Assembly (NCBI GenBank): GCA_031277685.1
Contig: JAITLV010000103.1
Location: 1-57,614, forward strand
From: Sphingobacterium sp.
Lineage (GTDB): Bacteria; Bacteroidota; Bacteroidia; Sphingobacteriales; Sphingobacteriaceae
DNA length: 57,614 nucleotides
Reading direction: 5' to 3'
This document shows, piece by piece, positions 45,335-54,206 of the stretch (the first letter of the stretch is position 1; the number at the start of each line of letters is the position of its first letter). A program made the position numbers and the translations under genes. The notes under the pieces are model-generated. The model was not told where the DNA came from and searched no databases. It saw nothing but the letters and a program-made list of their open reading frames with translations.

Positions 45335-48300
45335 ATGAAGAAACTTGTACAAAATATCGTTTCATTTTCGCTGAAACATTCACTGGTCGTCCTATTTTTT
45401 ACGTTGGCTTTGCTGTTCGGTGGAATTTATGCGTACTTACATACACCGATCGAAGCTTTTCCGGATGTAACCAATACGCGGGTCCGGATTATTACACAGT
45501 GGCCGGGGCGTAGTGCCGAAGAAATCGAAAAGTTCGTCACACTGCCCGTCACCAAAGAAATGAATACCATCCCCCGAAAAACGGATGTACGGTCTATTTC
45601 CCTGTTTGGCCTATCGGTCGTCACAGTACAGTTTGAGGATGATGTGGAAGACTTTTACGCACAGCAATATGCGGGCAATAAGATGCGGTCCATCGATCTG
45701 CCCGAAGGAGCTGAAAGTTCGATAGAACCACCTTCGGGTGCTACCGGTGAAATTTTTCGCTATGTGGTCAAAAGCAATCTCCCGATCAAGGAAGTTTCGG
45801 CTATTCAGGACTGGGTGATCGAACGGGAACTGGTCGGGGTACCTGGCGTCGCGGATGTCGTGAGTTTTGGTGGAGAGGAAAAGATCTATGAAATAAAGAT
45901 CAATCCGACGGAACTGGCAAATTACAACCTGTCACCATTGGATGTGTACGAAGCGGTATCACGTTCAAATATCAATGTGGGGGGCGACGTGATCCAAAAA
46001 GGAAATCAGGCTTATGTCGTGCGTGGTGTAGGGCTGTTGGATAAGATAGATGATATTGGCAATATCTTGATCAAAGTGGTGGGTAATACACCCATTCTGG
46101 TTAAGCATGTCGCTGAAATAGAATTAGGCGCCAAGCCCAGGTTGGGGCAGGTGGGGCTCAACCAGGAAGAAGACCTGGTCCAGGGGATCGTCATTATGCT
46201 CCGGGGTGAAAACCCATCGGCTGTAGTGACGCGCCTGAAAGCAAAAATTGAGGAATTGAACGGTCGTATCTTGCCTGAAAATGTCAAGATTGAGCCGGTC
46301 ATTGACCGTACAAAGCTGGTGAACAATACCGTGCATACGGTTTCCAAAAATCTGATCGAGGGGGTGATTCTGGTTTCGATCATTGTCTTTATCTTTCTGA
46401 ATAACTGGAAGACAACTTTTATCGTCGCTTCGGTGATCCCTTTGGCTTTCCTATTTGCGATCATCTTATTGAAAATACAGGGCTTGCCGGCGAATTTGAT
46501 TTCCATGGGTGCACTGGATTTCGGGCTATTGCTCGAAGGGACACTAGTCATCGTGGAGACGGTATTTGTCTCGCTGGAAAAAGAGGCCCATCGACTGGGT
46601 ACCGCCCGCTTTAATAAAGTATCCAAGCTGGGCATAATTAAAAAGAGTGCCGGATCGGTCGCAGGCTATATCTTTTTTGCCCTATTGATCCTGATCGTCG
46701 CATTGACGCCTATATTCTCTTTTCAGAAGGTGGAAGGGAAAATGTTTTCACCTTTGGCCTTTACCCTCGGGTATGCCTTGCTGGGTTCGCTGGTGCTGAG
46801 CTTGACCTATGTGCCTGCGATGTGCAAATACCTACTGAAAAAGAATATCAAAGAAGACGAGAATAAGATCACGAAGGTGAGCCGTAATATGATCTTTAAA
46901 GGGTTTAAAAAAGCCTTTGATCACCCAAAATGGACGCTATCTATTTTTGGACTGGCTTTGGTCATCTGTATTGTCCGGTTTAGCAATTATGGTTCAGAAT
47001 TTCTGCCGAAACTCAATGAAGGTGCAATTTATGTCCGTGCCACCCTGCCCAATAGTGTCAATCTGGAGGAGTCCGTCAAGCTGACAAAAACAATGAAAAC
47101 AAAATTGATCAAGCAGTTTGACGAGATTGATTTTATTATGACGCAGACGGGCAGGCCCAACGATGGAACGGATCCGACGGGGTTTTTTAATATCGAATTC
47201 AATATAGAACTCAAGCCTGAAGGGGAGTGGAAACGGAAAATATCCAAGGAGAAGCTGATTGGCCAGATGCGGGATAGCCTGCAGACTTTCCCTGGGATCA
47301 ATTTTGGCTTTAGTCAGCCTATTCAGGATAATGTGGAGGAGTATGTGGCTGGTGTGAAAAGTCCACTGGTGATCAAAATTTTCGGTGAGAATCTCCAGGA
47401 TCTGGAGAATAAAGCCAACAAGTTTGCGGAATCGCTTAGAAAAGTAAACGGCATCACGGACGTCAATGTGTTCAAAAATATTGGACTGCCTGAGCTGCGG
47501 ATCCAGCTGCACGATTCCAAGATGGCAAAGTACGGTGTTTCGACCAAAGATGTACAATCGGTCATTGAGATGACCATTGGTGGACAGTCAGTGACCCATT
47601 TTTACGATAATGAACGCATCTTTGATGTCCGGCTCCGCTTTCAGAAGCAGTATCGGGATAGCCCGGAAAAGATCGGAAATATTATTATTCCGACCATGAA
47701 TGACCAGAAGGTACCTTTGCGGGAAATAGCGACCATAGACTATCATACGGGGCCTGCCTTTATCTATCGCGATGGAAATTCCCGTTACATCGGCGTGGGA
47801 TTTAATATCGAGGGGCGCGATCTGGGAAGTACGATTGCTGATGCGAAGAAGCAGATCGACAAGGATGTGAAACTGCCAAAATCGTATAAGGTGGTTTGGG
47901 CCGGTGAATTTGAAAGTAAGGAGCGGGCGACCAAACAACTGATGCAGGTCGTTCCCGTATCACTGTTATTGATCCTACTCTTGCTCTATGCCAATTTTGG
48001 CAATCTGAAAGACACCCTGATCTCCTCGCTGACACTTGCTTTTGCATTTATTGGTGGATTTGTATCCCTCTGGGTTACAGGAACGACATTTGGCATTTCC
48101 GCAGGTATAGGTTTTATTATTCTCTTTGGTGTAGCGACGATTGATGGTATTGTTTTAATCGGTGTCATGAAGGAAAATCTAGTGCAGAAAATGGGGCTGA
48201 AGCCTGCGATCTATGAAGCGGTCAAAAGTCGGATCAGACCCATTTTAATGATTGCGCTGATGGGCGCAATGGGCTTATTGCCAGCAGCACTTTCTAATGG

Positions 48301-48430
48301 TATGGGGTCTGAGATCCAGAAACCCCTGGCCATTATGATTGTCGGTGGACTGATTATCTGTATGATTCTTTCATTTTCAATCCTGCCCATTGTATTCTAC
48401 TTTGCTTACAAAAAGGAAAGTAGCAAGTAA
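45335..48430 (+). CDS. Heavy-metal efflux RND permease (CusA/CzcA-like, HME family)
   Basis: This 1031-residue inner-membrane pump exports metal cations such as Cu, Zn, Co or Ni. It starts with VQNIVSFSLKHSLVVLFF and shows YLHTPIEAFPDVTNTRVRII, EIEKFVTLPVTKEMNTIP, a DFG motif in helix 4 (Asp395), and IKSRIRPILMIALMG-like residues near the end. In the CzcA helix-4 triad Asp-Asp-Glu, the second residue is Glu401 here (DFGLLLEGTLVIVE) with Glu408 as the third. It starts one base after the adaptor stop. The cation cannot be decided from sequence. Confidence 0.94.
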   Translation: MKKLVQNIVSFSLKHSLVVLFFTLALLFGGIYAYLHTPIEAFPDVTNTRVRIITQWPGRSAEEIEKFVTLPVTKEMNTIPRKTDVRSISLFGLSVVTVQFEDDVEDFYAQQYAGNKMRSIDLPEGAESSIEPPSGATGEIFRYVVKSNLPIKEVSAIQDWVIERELVGVPGVADVVSFGGEEKIYEIKINPTELANYNLSPLDVYEAVSRSNINVGGDVIQKGNQAYVVRGVGLLDKIDDIGNILIKVVGNTPILVKHVAEIELGAKPRLGQVGLNQEEDLVQGIVIMLRGENPSAVVTRLKAKIEELNGRILPENVKIEPVIDRTKLVNNTVHTVSKNLIEGVILVSIIVFIFLNNWKTTFIVASVIPLAFLFAIILLKIQGLPANLISMGALDFGLLLEGTLVIVETVFVSLEKEAHRLGTARFNKVSKLGIIKKSAGSVAGYIFFALLILIVALTPIFSFQKVEGKMFSPLAFTLGYALLGSLVLSLTYVPAMCKYLLKKNIKEDENKITKVSRNMIFKGFKKAFDHPKWTLSIFGLALVICIVRFSNYGSEFLPKLNEGAIYVRATLPNSVNLEESVKLTKTMKTKLIKQFDEIDFIMTQTGRPNDGTDPTGFFNIEFNIELKPEGEWKRKISKEKLIGQMRDSLQTFPGINFGFSQPIQDNVEEYVAGVKSPLVIKIFGENLQDLENKANKFAESLRKVNGITDVNVFKNIGLPELRIQLHDSKMAKYGVSTKDVQSVIEMTIGGQSVTHFYDNERIFDVRLRFQKQYRDSPEKIGNIIIPTMNDQKVPLREIATIDYHTGPAFIYRDGNSRYIGVGFNIEGRDLGSTIADAKKQIDKDVKLPKSYKVVWAGEFESKERATKQLMQVVPVSLLLILLLLYANFGNLKDTLISSLTLAFAFIGGFVSLWVTGTTFGISAGIGFIILFGVATIDGIVLIGVMKENLVQKMGLKPAIYEAVKSRIRPILMIALMGAMGLLPAALSNGMGSEIQKPLAIMIVGGLIICMILSFSILPIVFYFAYKKESSK

Positions 48431-48457
48431 GTCTCATTTTAATTATTATATACTGTG

Positions 48458-48493
48458 CAAAGGTTGCCTGCAGATGATGCAGCGCAGCCTTTG
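48458..48493 (+). terminator. Terminator-like hairpin after the metal efflux operon
   Basis: CAAAGGTTGC and GCAGCCTTTG pair with one G-T, enclosing CTGCA/TGCAG as a second stem block. No strong T run follows, so it may act mainly in mRNA stability. Confidence 0.5.
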
Positions 48494-48702
48494 TTATTGT
48501 TAAAATAAACTTCATGATAGCAGGTCGGGGAAAGCCCGATCGTTCTTTTGTCTTAATGATGAGACTAATACATGCTGAGGGGAGTTGTGAAAAATAAGGC
48601 CGTAGAAAAAAAAGCGTTTGGACAAACGAAAGCCAACTGGCAGGTGTTTCAATGATAAACTCAATGTTATGAGTTACTTTTCATTTTTTAGGTTAATATC
48701 AG

Positions 48703-48734
48703 AAAGCATCCTGGATCCAAATCCAGGATGCTTT
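48703..48734. terminator. Bidirectional terminator between convergent operons
   Basis: AAAGCATCCTGGAT (48703-48716) and ATCCAGGATGCTTT (48721-48734) form a perfect 14-base stem with a four-base loop and a short T run on the plus strand. Confidence 0.75.
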
Positions 48735-48818
48735 TATGATAAATAACCGTTCCTTCCTCAGGACAGATTCAATAGCGTTTAGTCTTTCAACTTGAGTGGC
48801 CTAATTGTGTTGATAGAC

Positions 48819-49811
48819 TTAACTCCGTATTTCCCTTCGCATAAAAATATAGTACGACCAGGCAAAACAGACCATTATAGCTGCGGTAAGCCCGCTGATC
48901 TGTGGCCATACTAAAAGCACGCTCTCCCGAAAAGACAGTGGCGAGGGAATGGCGCCCACCATCTGCTCCATGGCAATAGGGCCAAGACTGCGCACGGACG
49001 GCATTAGAAGGGTGGTGGTAGCATCGCTGTAGAGTTGACTTGGTGAAAAGCGGAGCACATTTAGGATAAGTTCATTATAACTCAGGTATTCCTGCTCTGA
49101 AATGTAATTTGGATTGGGTAAAAAAGGCCGTATCAACAGGTTGACTACGATCGGAAAGAATACCGTAAAAAATAGCCAGATACCGATGGCAGTAATTGCG
49201 GATGTAGCTGGTTGCCGAAAGCGAATTGACAACAGAATGGATAGGCTCAGCCAGAATGCAACATACAGTACACTGATCAGTGTAAAGCCAAAAATGCGGA
49301 GCAGTTCCTGGGGCTCGATGCGAATACCGGTACCCAGCAGTCCGCCACCGATCATCAAAAGTACCAGAGCGACAAATAAAGTGCCCACGACGATCAGGGG
49401 TGCCAAAAATTTAGCAAACAATAGGTTGTCTCGGTAGATGGGCTGAGCCATCAGCCGGGTGAGTGTGCCATGATTATATTCGGCATTGACTGCATCGAAA
49501 CCGAGGGCAATACCCAGCAACGGAGCCAAAAAATTCAGAAAAACATGAAAAGGAGGAATAGTGTTATCTGTCGTCGTCAATAGTTTGAGGTACAGAAAGG
49601 ATTGGTCTGGATCCTGCATATTGCTGACAGCATTTTTCAGGCCCATGGAAGAAACATATAATGAGGCGCCGAACGTGAGTACGATAAGTAGGATCAGGAT
49701 AATAAAACGCCAGCTCCGGATATGTGCTGCGATTTCTTTGCTGACCAGCACCTGCATGGGAACTGATGCGTAGCTATTGATATCTTTTGAAGAAACCGTT
49801 TGATTTTTCAT
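48819..49811 (-). CDS. ABC-2-type transporter permease
   Basis: This 330-residue membrane protein has six predicted helices, including FIILILLIVLTFGASLYVSS, LAPLLGIALGFDAVN, FLAPLIVVGTLFVALVLLMI, ISVLYVAFWLSLSILLS and TAIGIWLFFTVFFPIVVNLL. DAVNAEYNHGTLTRLMAQPI is the hallmark loop of ABC-2 permeases related to NosY and GldF. The start overlaps the ATPase gene by 38 bases, showing translational coupling. With the ATPase it forms an exporter of unknown substrate. Confidence 0.85.
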   Translation of the reverse strand: MKNQTVSSKDINSYASVPMQVLVSKEIAAHIRSWRFIILILLIVLTFGASLYVSSMGLKNAVSNMQDPDQSFLYLKLLTTTDNTIPPFHVFLNFLAPLLGIALGFDAVNAEYNHGTLTRLMAQPIYRDNLLFAKFLAPLIVVGTLFVALVLLMIGGGLLGTGIRIEPQELLRIFGFTLISVLYVAFWLSLSILLSIRFRQPATSAITAIGIWLFFTVFFPIVVNLLIRPFLPNPNYISEQEYLSYNELILNVLRFSPSQLYSDATTTLLMPSVRSLGPIAMEQMVGAIPSPLSFRESVLLVWPQISGLTAAIMVCFAWSYYIFMRREIRS

Positions 49812-50772
49812 GTGCAGTAGGTGTAGTTATGCTATTGTCAAAATAGGTATTGTAGATCTCGTCGAGTTTAAAGTCATTGCGGCTTACAGCGATAATATCT
49901 GCACCGCTGTTTACCAGCAGGCGGACGGCAGCTGCGGTAATATCGTTATCTGCCTGCAGTTCGATTGTCGGTCCGTTGATGTTTAATTTGCGGAATCCGG
50001 GCAGGGTTTTGATGGCTTCTTCGACTCCTGTTATGGTATCCAGAGAATCTGTCAGTGTAATGGATGTCGTAATTCCTGCTTGTTGCTGTAAGTTCTGAGC
50101 GAGATTCTCGATGGAGCCTTCGACCAGCATTTTGCCGCCAACAAATATTCCCACTCTGTCGCAGACACGCTGTACCTGATGCAGATGGTGCGAAGATAGG
50201 AGCACGGTGAGGCTGTGCTCTTTACTCAGCCGTTTGATAAGCCCTAGAAATTCATCCACACCTTTGGGATCTATACCCAAAGTCGGCTCATCCAAGATGG
50301 CAACTTCGGGTGCTTTGATGAGTACTTCCGCCAGCCCCAGGCGCTGTTTCATGCCCCTGGAGAAAGCCCCCGTTTTCTTTCGCATCTCCTGTTCTAGTCC
50401 GACGATCTGCAGCATTTCTGTCGCACAATTCCGTGCTTGGGTTGCTGTCAACCCGTTTAATTGCGCAATAAAGCAGAGATTTTCCAGCGCAGTCATCTCG
50501 GGATAGAAGCCAACATTATCCGGGAGGTAACCTACTTTGCGCTTGACGCTGATGGGGTCACGGGTAGCATTGTGGCCGCAGACATATGCGGTACCCGCAG
50601 TAGGTTCGGTCAATCCCAGCATCATCAATATGCTGGTTGTTTTTCCGGCACCATTGGGGCCGAGCAGACCAAAGATTTCGCCGGGATAGATACTTAGGTC
50701 CAACTTGTCTACGGCAGTTACTTTACCATAGCTTTTCGTTAGACCTGTCAATTGAATGATAGGATCTTTCAT
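49774..50772 (-). CDS. ABC transporter ATP-binding protein
   Basis: This 332-residue ATPase has Walker A GPNGAGKTT at residues 38-46, a Q-loop region, the signature FSRGMKQRL (diverged from LSGGQ), Walker B VAILDEPTLGIDP and the switch histidine in SSHHLHQV. About 80 residues follow the nucleotide-binding domain (ITLTDSLDTITGVEEAIKTL), as in many ABC-2 ATPases. It lies 22 bases after the NEW3-domain gene and overlaps the permease gene by 38 bases, so the three form an operon. Confidence 0.92.
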   Translation of the reverse strand: MKDPIIQLTGLTKSYGKVTAVDKLDLSIYPGEIFGLLGPNGAGKTTSILMMLGLTEPTAGTAYVCGHNATRDPISVKRKVGYLPDNVGFYPEMTALENLCFIAQLNGLTATQARNCATEMLQIVGLEQEMRKKTGAFSRGMKQRLGLAEVLIKAPEVAILDEPTLGIDPKGVDEFLGLIKRLSKEHSLTVLLSSHHLHQVQRVCDRVGIFVGGKMLVEGSIENLAQNLQQQAGITTSITLTDSLDTITGVEEAIKTLPGFRKLNINGPTIELQADNDITAAAVRLLVNSGADIIAVSRNDFKLDEIYNTYFDNSITTPTAHEKSNGFFKRYQ

Positions 50773-50794
50773 GATGATAATCTTTTCTGTTCGT

Positions 50795-51649
50795 TTATCT
50801 ACGTCCGTATTTGCGGATGAGGAAATAGATTAAGCCAATAGCCAATAAAATAACGAGGATGCCGATCCAGCCTGAAAGCAGGGAGGTCTTGACGATCATG
50901 CGGAGTGAAATATCACTGCTGTTGTTTGGACTTTTAATTTCAAACTTCGTAGCGTAGTCACCAGCAATCGTTTTATCGGGCACTTTCAGGTTGACCTTAA
51001 CGTCCATAGATTTACCGGCCTCGAGCTGTTTGATCGTTGCTGGACTAAAGGTCGCCTCCCATCTGCTGGGAAGCTGAGAGCTGAGCTCGAGTGTATTTAG
51101 AGGCAGTGTTCCCGAGTTTTTAACCTTGAGCAATATCTCCTTACTACCTCCGGAGACCACTTCGTCACTGAGTCTGCCACTAGGCGTGGTCAGTTCAAGG
51201 GCATAGGATCCTTTGACCACAGCCTCCAGATCAAGCTGTAAGGTGTCGGTCGCAGCTATGGCCCGAAGCGGGATTTTATAGGTGTCAGGTTTAGCTGTTA
51301 ATGGACAGCTGATTTCGATACTAATTTCCTGCACTTTATTGGGTTGCATCTGTAGGGAGGTCACCTGTGAGCCTTCGACCCGGTAGCTGATCTGCCATCC
51401 TTCAGGCAATTGGGCACTGAGGTTGTAGTTGATTGTTTGGGCATGCCCATTAGTAAGGGTACTGCTGTACCGAAAAGGTTCATTGCTGGGAGATTCAATA
51501 TTGATCAACCTAGCTTCAAAACTTGATTTGAGTGGTTTAAGAGTTTGTCCTGACAGAGATAGGCTGCTTGCCAGCACAACGAATACAATAAAAAGTTGTC
51601 TGAATGATAGACGGTTGTTTGAGTTTGTAATTAGTAATTCTGTTAACAT
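50795..51649 (-). CDS. Membrane-anchored NEW3-domain protein
   Basis: This 284-residue protein has a signal peptide (RQLFIVFVVLASSLSLSGQ) and two tandem beta-sandwich segments of NEW3 type (YNLSAQLPEGWQISYRVEG, SSQLPSRWEATFSPATIKQL). A C-terminal membrane helix (GWIGILVILLAIGLIYFLIR) anchors it. Its domains face the periplasm. NEW3 proteins beside ABC-2 exporters are recurrent in Bacteroidota and are thought to be part of the exporter, though this is inference here. It is the first gene of the 51649-48819 operon. Confidence 0.85.
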   Translation of the reverse strand: MLTELLITNSNNRLSFRQLFIVFVVLASSLSLSGQTLKPLKSSFEARLINIESPSNEPFRYSSTLTNGHAQTINYNLSAQLPEGWQISYRVEGSQVTSLQMQPNKVQEISIEISCPLTAKPDTYKIPLRAIAATDTLQLDLEAVVKGSYALELTTPSGRLSDEVVSGGSKEILLKVKNSGTLPLNTLELSSQLPSRWEATFSPATIKQLEAGKSMDVKVNLKVPDKTIAGDYATKFEIKSPNNSSDISLRMIVKTSLLSGWIGILVILLAIGLIYFLIRKYGRR

Positions 51650-51861
51650 GATCCAATAACTAAGATTTATATTTAAATAGAATATTAGCTTTAAAAAATG
51701 CTGGTCTCGGGCATCAGGTGCCTTTTTGAAAAAAAACCGTGACCAATTTAAAAATCTATTTGATAATTGTCAAGATTGAAGGTTAAAATCAATTGTAAAA
51801 AAAATGTGTTAAAAAGATCTTCAGGCAAAGCGTTTTATTTATGCATTGGGCAGTTGGCCGC

Positions 51862-52152
51862 TTAATCAAAATTTACTGTCCTAAATGTTTTTTTGATGAT
51901 GATCTTGCTGTTTTCTGCCAATTCATCGAGGGTGCAGTTAATCGATCGCCACACGATGGCTGTGTTGCCGGCTTTGTTCAGCATCAGGTTGATACGCAAA
52001 AGCCTGTTGCCGACGACCTGATTTTCGCCTTGTAACTCATTGAATAGTTCATCGACGATCTTTGCACAACTGTTGAGGTCGAATGTTGCGATGTTTATGT
52101 ACTTATCCTGGCAGTACATCTGTATATCGAGATAGTAAGTGGAGTGTTCCAT
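51862..52152 (-). CDS. Small protein of unknown function downstream of Hsp20
   Basis: This 96-residue protein has no signal peptide or membrane helix. It begins MEHSTYYLDIQMYCQDKYIN and contains RLLRINLMLNKAGNTAIVWR. The start lies 15 bases after a minus-strand terminator T run (52167-52172) and is preceded by AAGGAT, a weak Shine-Dalgarno. Transcripts that read past the terminator would express it together with Hsp20. I do not recognise a family. Confidence 0.55.
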   Translation of the reverse strand: MEHSTYYLDIQMYCQDKYINIATFDLNSCAKIVDELFNELQGENQVVGNRLLRINLMLNKAGNTAIVWRSINCTLDELAENSKIIIKKTFRTVNFD

Positions 52153-52166
52153 AATCCTTTTTAACG

Positions 52167-52197
52167 AAAAAAGTTTAGCCTCCAGTCGAGGCTAAAC
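52167..52197 (-). terminator. Terminator between Hsp20 and the 96-residue gene
   Basis: GTTTAGCCTC and GAGGCTAAAC (52173-52182 and 52188-52197) form a perfect ten-base stem. On the minus strand a run of six T follows. It separates hsp20 from the next gene by acting as a partial or full stop. Confidence 0.8.
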
Positions 52198-52221
52198 AAA
52201 TTAAATGTGCTACTTGAATTG

Positions 52222-52668
52222 TTATGCTATTTCGATAAGCCTTGGCTCTTTTTGTTTGGCTTCTTCTTTTTTAGGTATAGTCAATCGTAACAGACCATTT
52301 TCGTACTGCGCCTGGATATTATCCTGATCGACGACGTTCTTTTGAAGCTCAAAGCTACGTTGAAAGGATTGATAGCTGAACTCACGGCGTGTGTACTTGT
52401 CCAGTTGTTCCTCATTTTTCTCCTCCCTGATAGAGGATATGGTCAACATATTACCATCCAGCGTGATCTTAAAGTCTTCTTTTGCCATCCCTGGCGCTGC
52501 AACCTCGACTACAAAAGTATCCGTGTTTTCCTTGATATTGACAGCAGGAACGGTAGTACTTGTTGATGAGTAATTTTTACTGTCCCAATTCAAAAGTTCA
52601 GGGTTAAAATTATCAAACATGGGTGAAAAAAATGAAAAATTGTTCCAGTTTCTTTTTGCAAGTTTCAT
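52222..52668 (-). CDS. hsp20: Hsp20 (alpha-crystallin family) small heat-shock protein
   Basis: This 148-residue chaperone binds unfolding proteins and prevents their aggregation in the cytoplasm. An N-terminal segment rich in Phe and Asn (NNFSFFSPMFDNFNPELLNW) precedes the alpha-crystallin domain at about 40-140 (DTFVVEVAAPGMAKEDFKIT, NGLLRLTIPKKEE). The C-terminal IEI tail motif is present. A strong Shine-Dalgarno AAGGAGG (52674-52680) lies five bases before the ATG, unusual for this phylum, and an inverted repeat is found about 115 bases upstream. Confidence 0.95.
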   Translation of the reverse strand: MKLAKRNWNNFSFFSPMFDNFNPELLNWDSKNYSSTSTTVPAVNIKENTDTFVVEVAAPGMAKEDFKITLDGNMLTISSIREEKNEEQLDKYTRREFSYQSFQRSFELQKNVVDQDNIQAQYENGLLRLTIPKKEEAKQKEPRLIEIA

Positions 52669-52673
52669 AGTAA

Positions 52674-52680
52674 CCTCCTT
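52674..52680 (-). promoter_or_regulatory. Strong Shine-Dalgarno of hsp20
   Basis: AAGGAGG on the minus strand with five bases to the ATG is a near-perfect site, which most Bacteroidota genes lack. It fixes the start at 52668 and implies high translation under stress. Confidence 0.75.
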
Positions 52681-52782
52681 TTAATGAAGTGAAAAAATAC
52701 ATTTAAGTCTGTCAGCCGGCCGACTGTATAGTCCATCCCACAAAAAAAATACCGGACAGAAAAAGCTGAAATTTTTGCACTG

Positions 52783-52817
52783 AAACTGTCAAATTTTACC
52801 TGATAAATTGACAGTTT
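52783..52817. promoter_or_regulatory. Inverted repeat upstream of hsp20 (AAACTGTCAA-N15-TTGACAGTTT)
   Basis: The two ten-base arms are exact reverse complements around a 15-base spacer, about 115-150 bases before the hsp20 start. TGTCA/TGACA half-sites this far upstream recall enhancer sites of sigma-54 activators, but no clear -24/-12 promoter is visible, and a two-component or heat-shock regulator site is equally possible. It also lies about 165 bases upstream of the promoter at 52982. Confidence 0.45.
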
Positions 52818-52981
52818 TCTCTTGCCAGGGTTGGAGGACCATCTTGTAGCCTGATATCATTGCCAAATTATTATTGCGTATACTTTCTGCTGATCTGGTT
52901 GTTAATGCTTTATTTTGTGCACATATTTACCTTGCAGGTCTAGCGAATCGTAAGTAAGACTGCGCGGATATTAAAGTAGCC

Positions 52982-53011
52982 TTGATGCCCCTCGAAGTAT
53001 CCCTATATTTG
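52982..53011 (+). promoter_or_regulatory. Consensus Bacteroidota promoter for the 53038 gene
   Basis: TTG (52982-52984) and TATATTTG (53004-53011) are 19 bases apart, an exact match. The predicted transcription start near 53018 lies after a GTG at 53011 and about 20 bases before ATG 53038, which decides the start. Confidence 0.65.
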
Positions 53012-53037
53012 TGGACAAAGAGATCATCACGTTAAAA

Positions 53038-54048
53038 ATGAATAAAAAAATAGCAAAGTTGCTGAAGCTGCTCCTAGTTGTCTGCTGTATCAACAGCAAT
53101 CTATCGGCACAGCAATTCTATCCCAGAAATTTTCTGCTCCTATTTACCGATCAGGAGGTTGCTGCAAATGAAGTAGCTGTATTAAATCAAACTTACCTGC
53201 TGCCTGCAGGGTTCCAGCGCCTGGATGATACGCACTACATTCATCCGCAGCGTAATGAACTACTATCGCTGTCCGCTAGGCAGCTGGACAATAAAAATGA
53301 AATTCTGCTGACTTATCTTACGCCTGTTGACCTAAAGGTTTTTAGGGAACGTTTGCTGAACCATGAGCCTGAGCTGGAGCAGACTGATGCAGATACATAC
53401 CAAGCTAAATTTAAAACCCCGGTTCTTAAATACATGATCGGCAAGGATACTGTTGTCGACAACAAGCGGCTTCATAGGGTAAAGTTTCTGCTGATCTATG
53501 ATAAAGGACAAAAATTTCCTTTTTCTTCAGAAAATTACACTTTCCCGCTGACGGAAACTTACCCGCTCCAACATACAACCTGGTATTTCACCGCTAACTA
53601 TGAACGATCGCAATCAGATTCGGAATATAATGAAATGAGGCTCATATACGGTAAGGAAAAGACCGCCTATAAGATCGAGTTTGTGGATGATATCCATTTT
53701 AAAGTGACTTATACGGATCAGAAGAAAAAGGCTCATGTGTACCAGGGGAAATACCGGAATTACAAATCCGATATTTACTTTTTTAACCTTGAGGGGGGAT
53801 GGTCGGACAGAGATAAGACAGGACGTGCGCTTGAATCTCCGTCCGAGAACTATATGGGTGCGAAATCTTTTTTAACTGATCCAAAGAATTTCACTGCAGC
53901 CGCAGGAACGGCAAGATACTTGCGTTTTATCTTTTCGAAATCTTATGTGGCCACTTACAACGTCGACCTGGGGCTCATGGAACTCAGTACACGCGAAGAA
54001 AAAGAACAGGAAGATAGAACGAGCATGCCCAAACGGGTGGAGCGATGA
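53038..54048 (+). CDS. Exported protein of unknown function
   Basis: This 336-residue protein starts with a signal peptide (KKIAKLLKLLLVVCCINSNL, then SAQ). The mature part is hydrophilic, with LLPAGFQRLDDTHYIHPQ, TWYFTANYERSQSDSEYNEM and AAAGTARYLRFIFSKSYV, and is predicted to be beta-rich. I know no family. Start ATG 53038 is preferred to an in-frame GTG at 53011, which is part of the promoter. The stop overlaps a small downstream frame by an ATGA. Confidence 0.7.
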   Translation: MNKKIAKLLKLLLVVCCINSNLSAQQFYPRNFLLLFTDQEVAANEVAVLNQTYLLPAGFQRLDDTHYIHPQRNELLSLSARQLDNKNEILLTYLTPVDLKVFRERLLNHEPELEQTDADTYQAKFKTPVLKYMIGKDTVVDNKRLHRVKFLLIYDKGQKFPFSSENYTFPLTETYPLQHTTWYFTANYERSQSDSEYNEMRLIYGKEKTAYKIEFVDDIHFKVTYTDQKKKAHVYQGKYRNYKSDIYFFNLEGGWSDRDKTGRALESPSENYMGAKSFLTDPKNFTAAAGTARYLRFIFSKSYVATYNVDLGLMELSTREEKEQEDRTSMPKRVER

Positions 54049-54206
54049 GAAAGTTACTATTTCTACCTAATCTGACTTTGTTGCTGTGCTTATCCGGTAA
54101 ACAAAAGGAATTTGATCTGGCAGATCTCTGCTTTCCGATCGGAAAGGAGCAGCTCCATGCACTTGGGGTCAAAACAGATGGATACAAGCGGCTGACAGTA
54201 GATTAG
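54045..54206 (+). CDS. Short exported protein or decayed gene fragment
   Basis: This 53-residue frame starts in an ATGA overlap with the preceding stop. It has a signal-like N-terminus (MRKLLFLPNLTLLLCLSG), then KQKEFDLADLCFPIGKEQ and a stop at 54204. The frame continues in open form for 13 codons after that stop before a second one at 54246, which suggests a truncated or decaying gene. It is too short for domain recognition. Confidence 0.4.
   Translation: MRKLLFLPNLTLLLCLSGKQKEFDLADLCFPIGKEQLHALGVKTDGYKRLTVD

Larger units (their letters stand above)
48431..48818. other. 388-base intergenic region with two terminators
   Basis: This region between the convergent metal efflux and ABC operons contains hairpins at 48458-48493 and 48703-48734. 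Short dyads also occur near 48527 (TCGGG/CCCGA) and 48619 (CGTTTG/CAAACG). I see no gene in it. Confidence 0.5.

Noticed and set aside
52783..52817. CIRCE element for HrcA control of hsp20
   Set aside because: The arms do not match TTAGCACTC/GAGTGCTAA, so the repeat is reported as an unassigned dyad.
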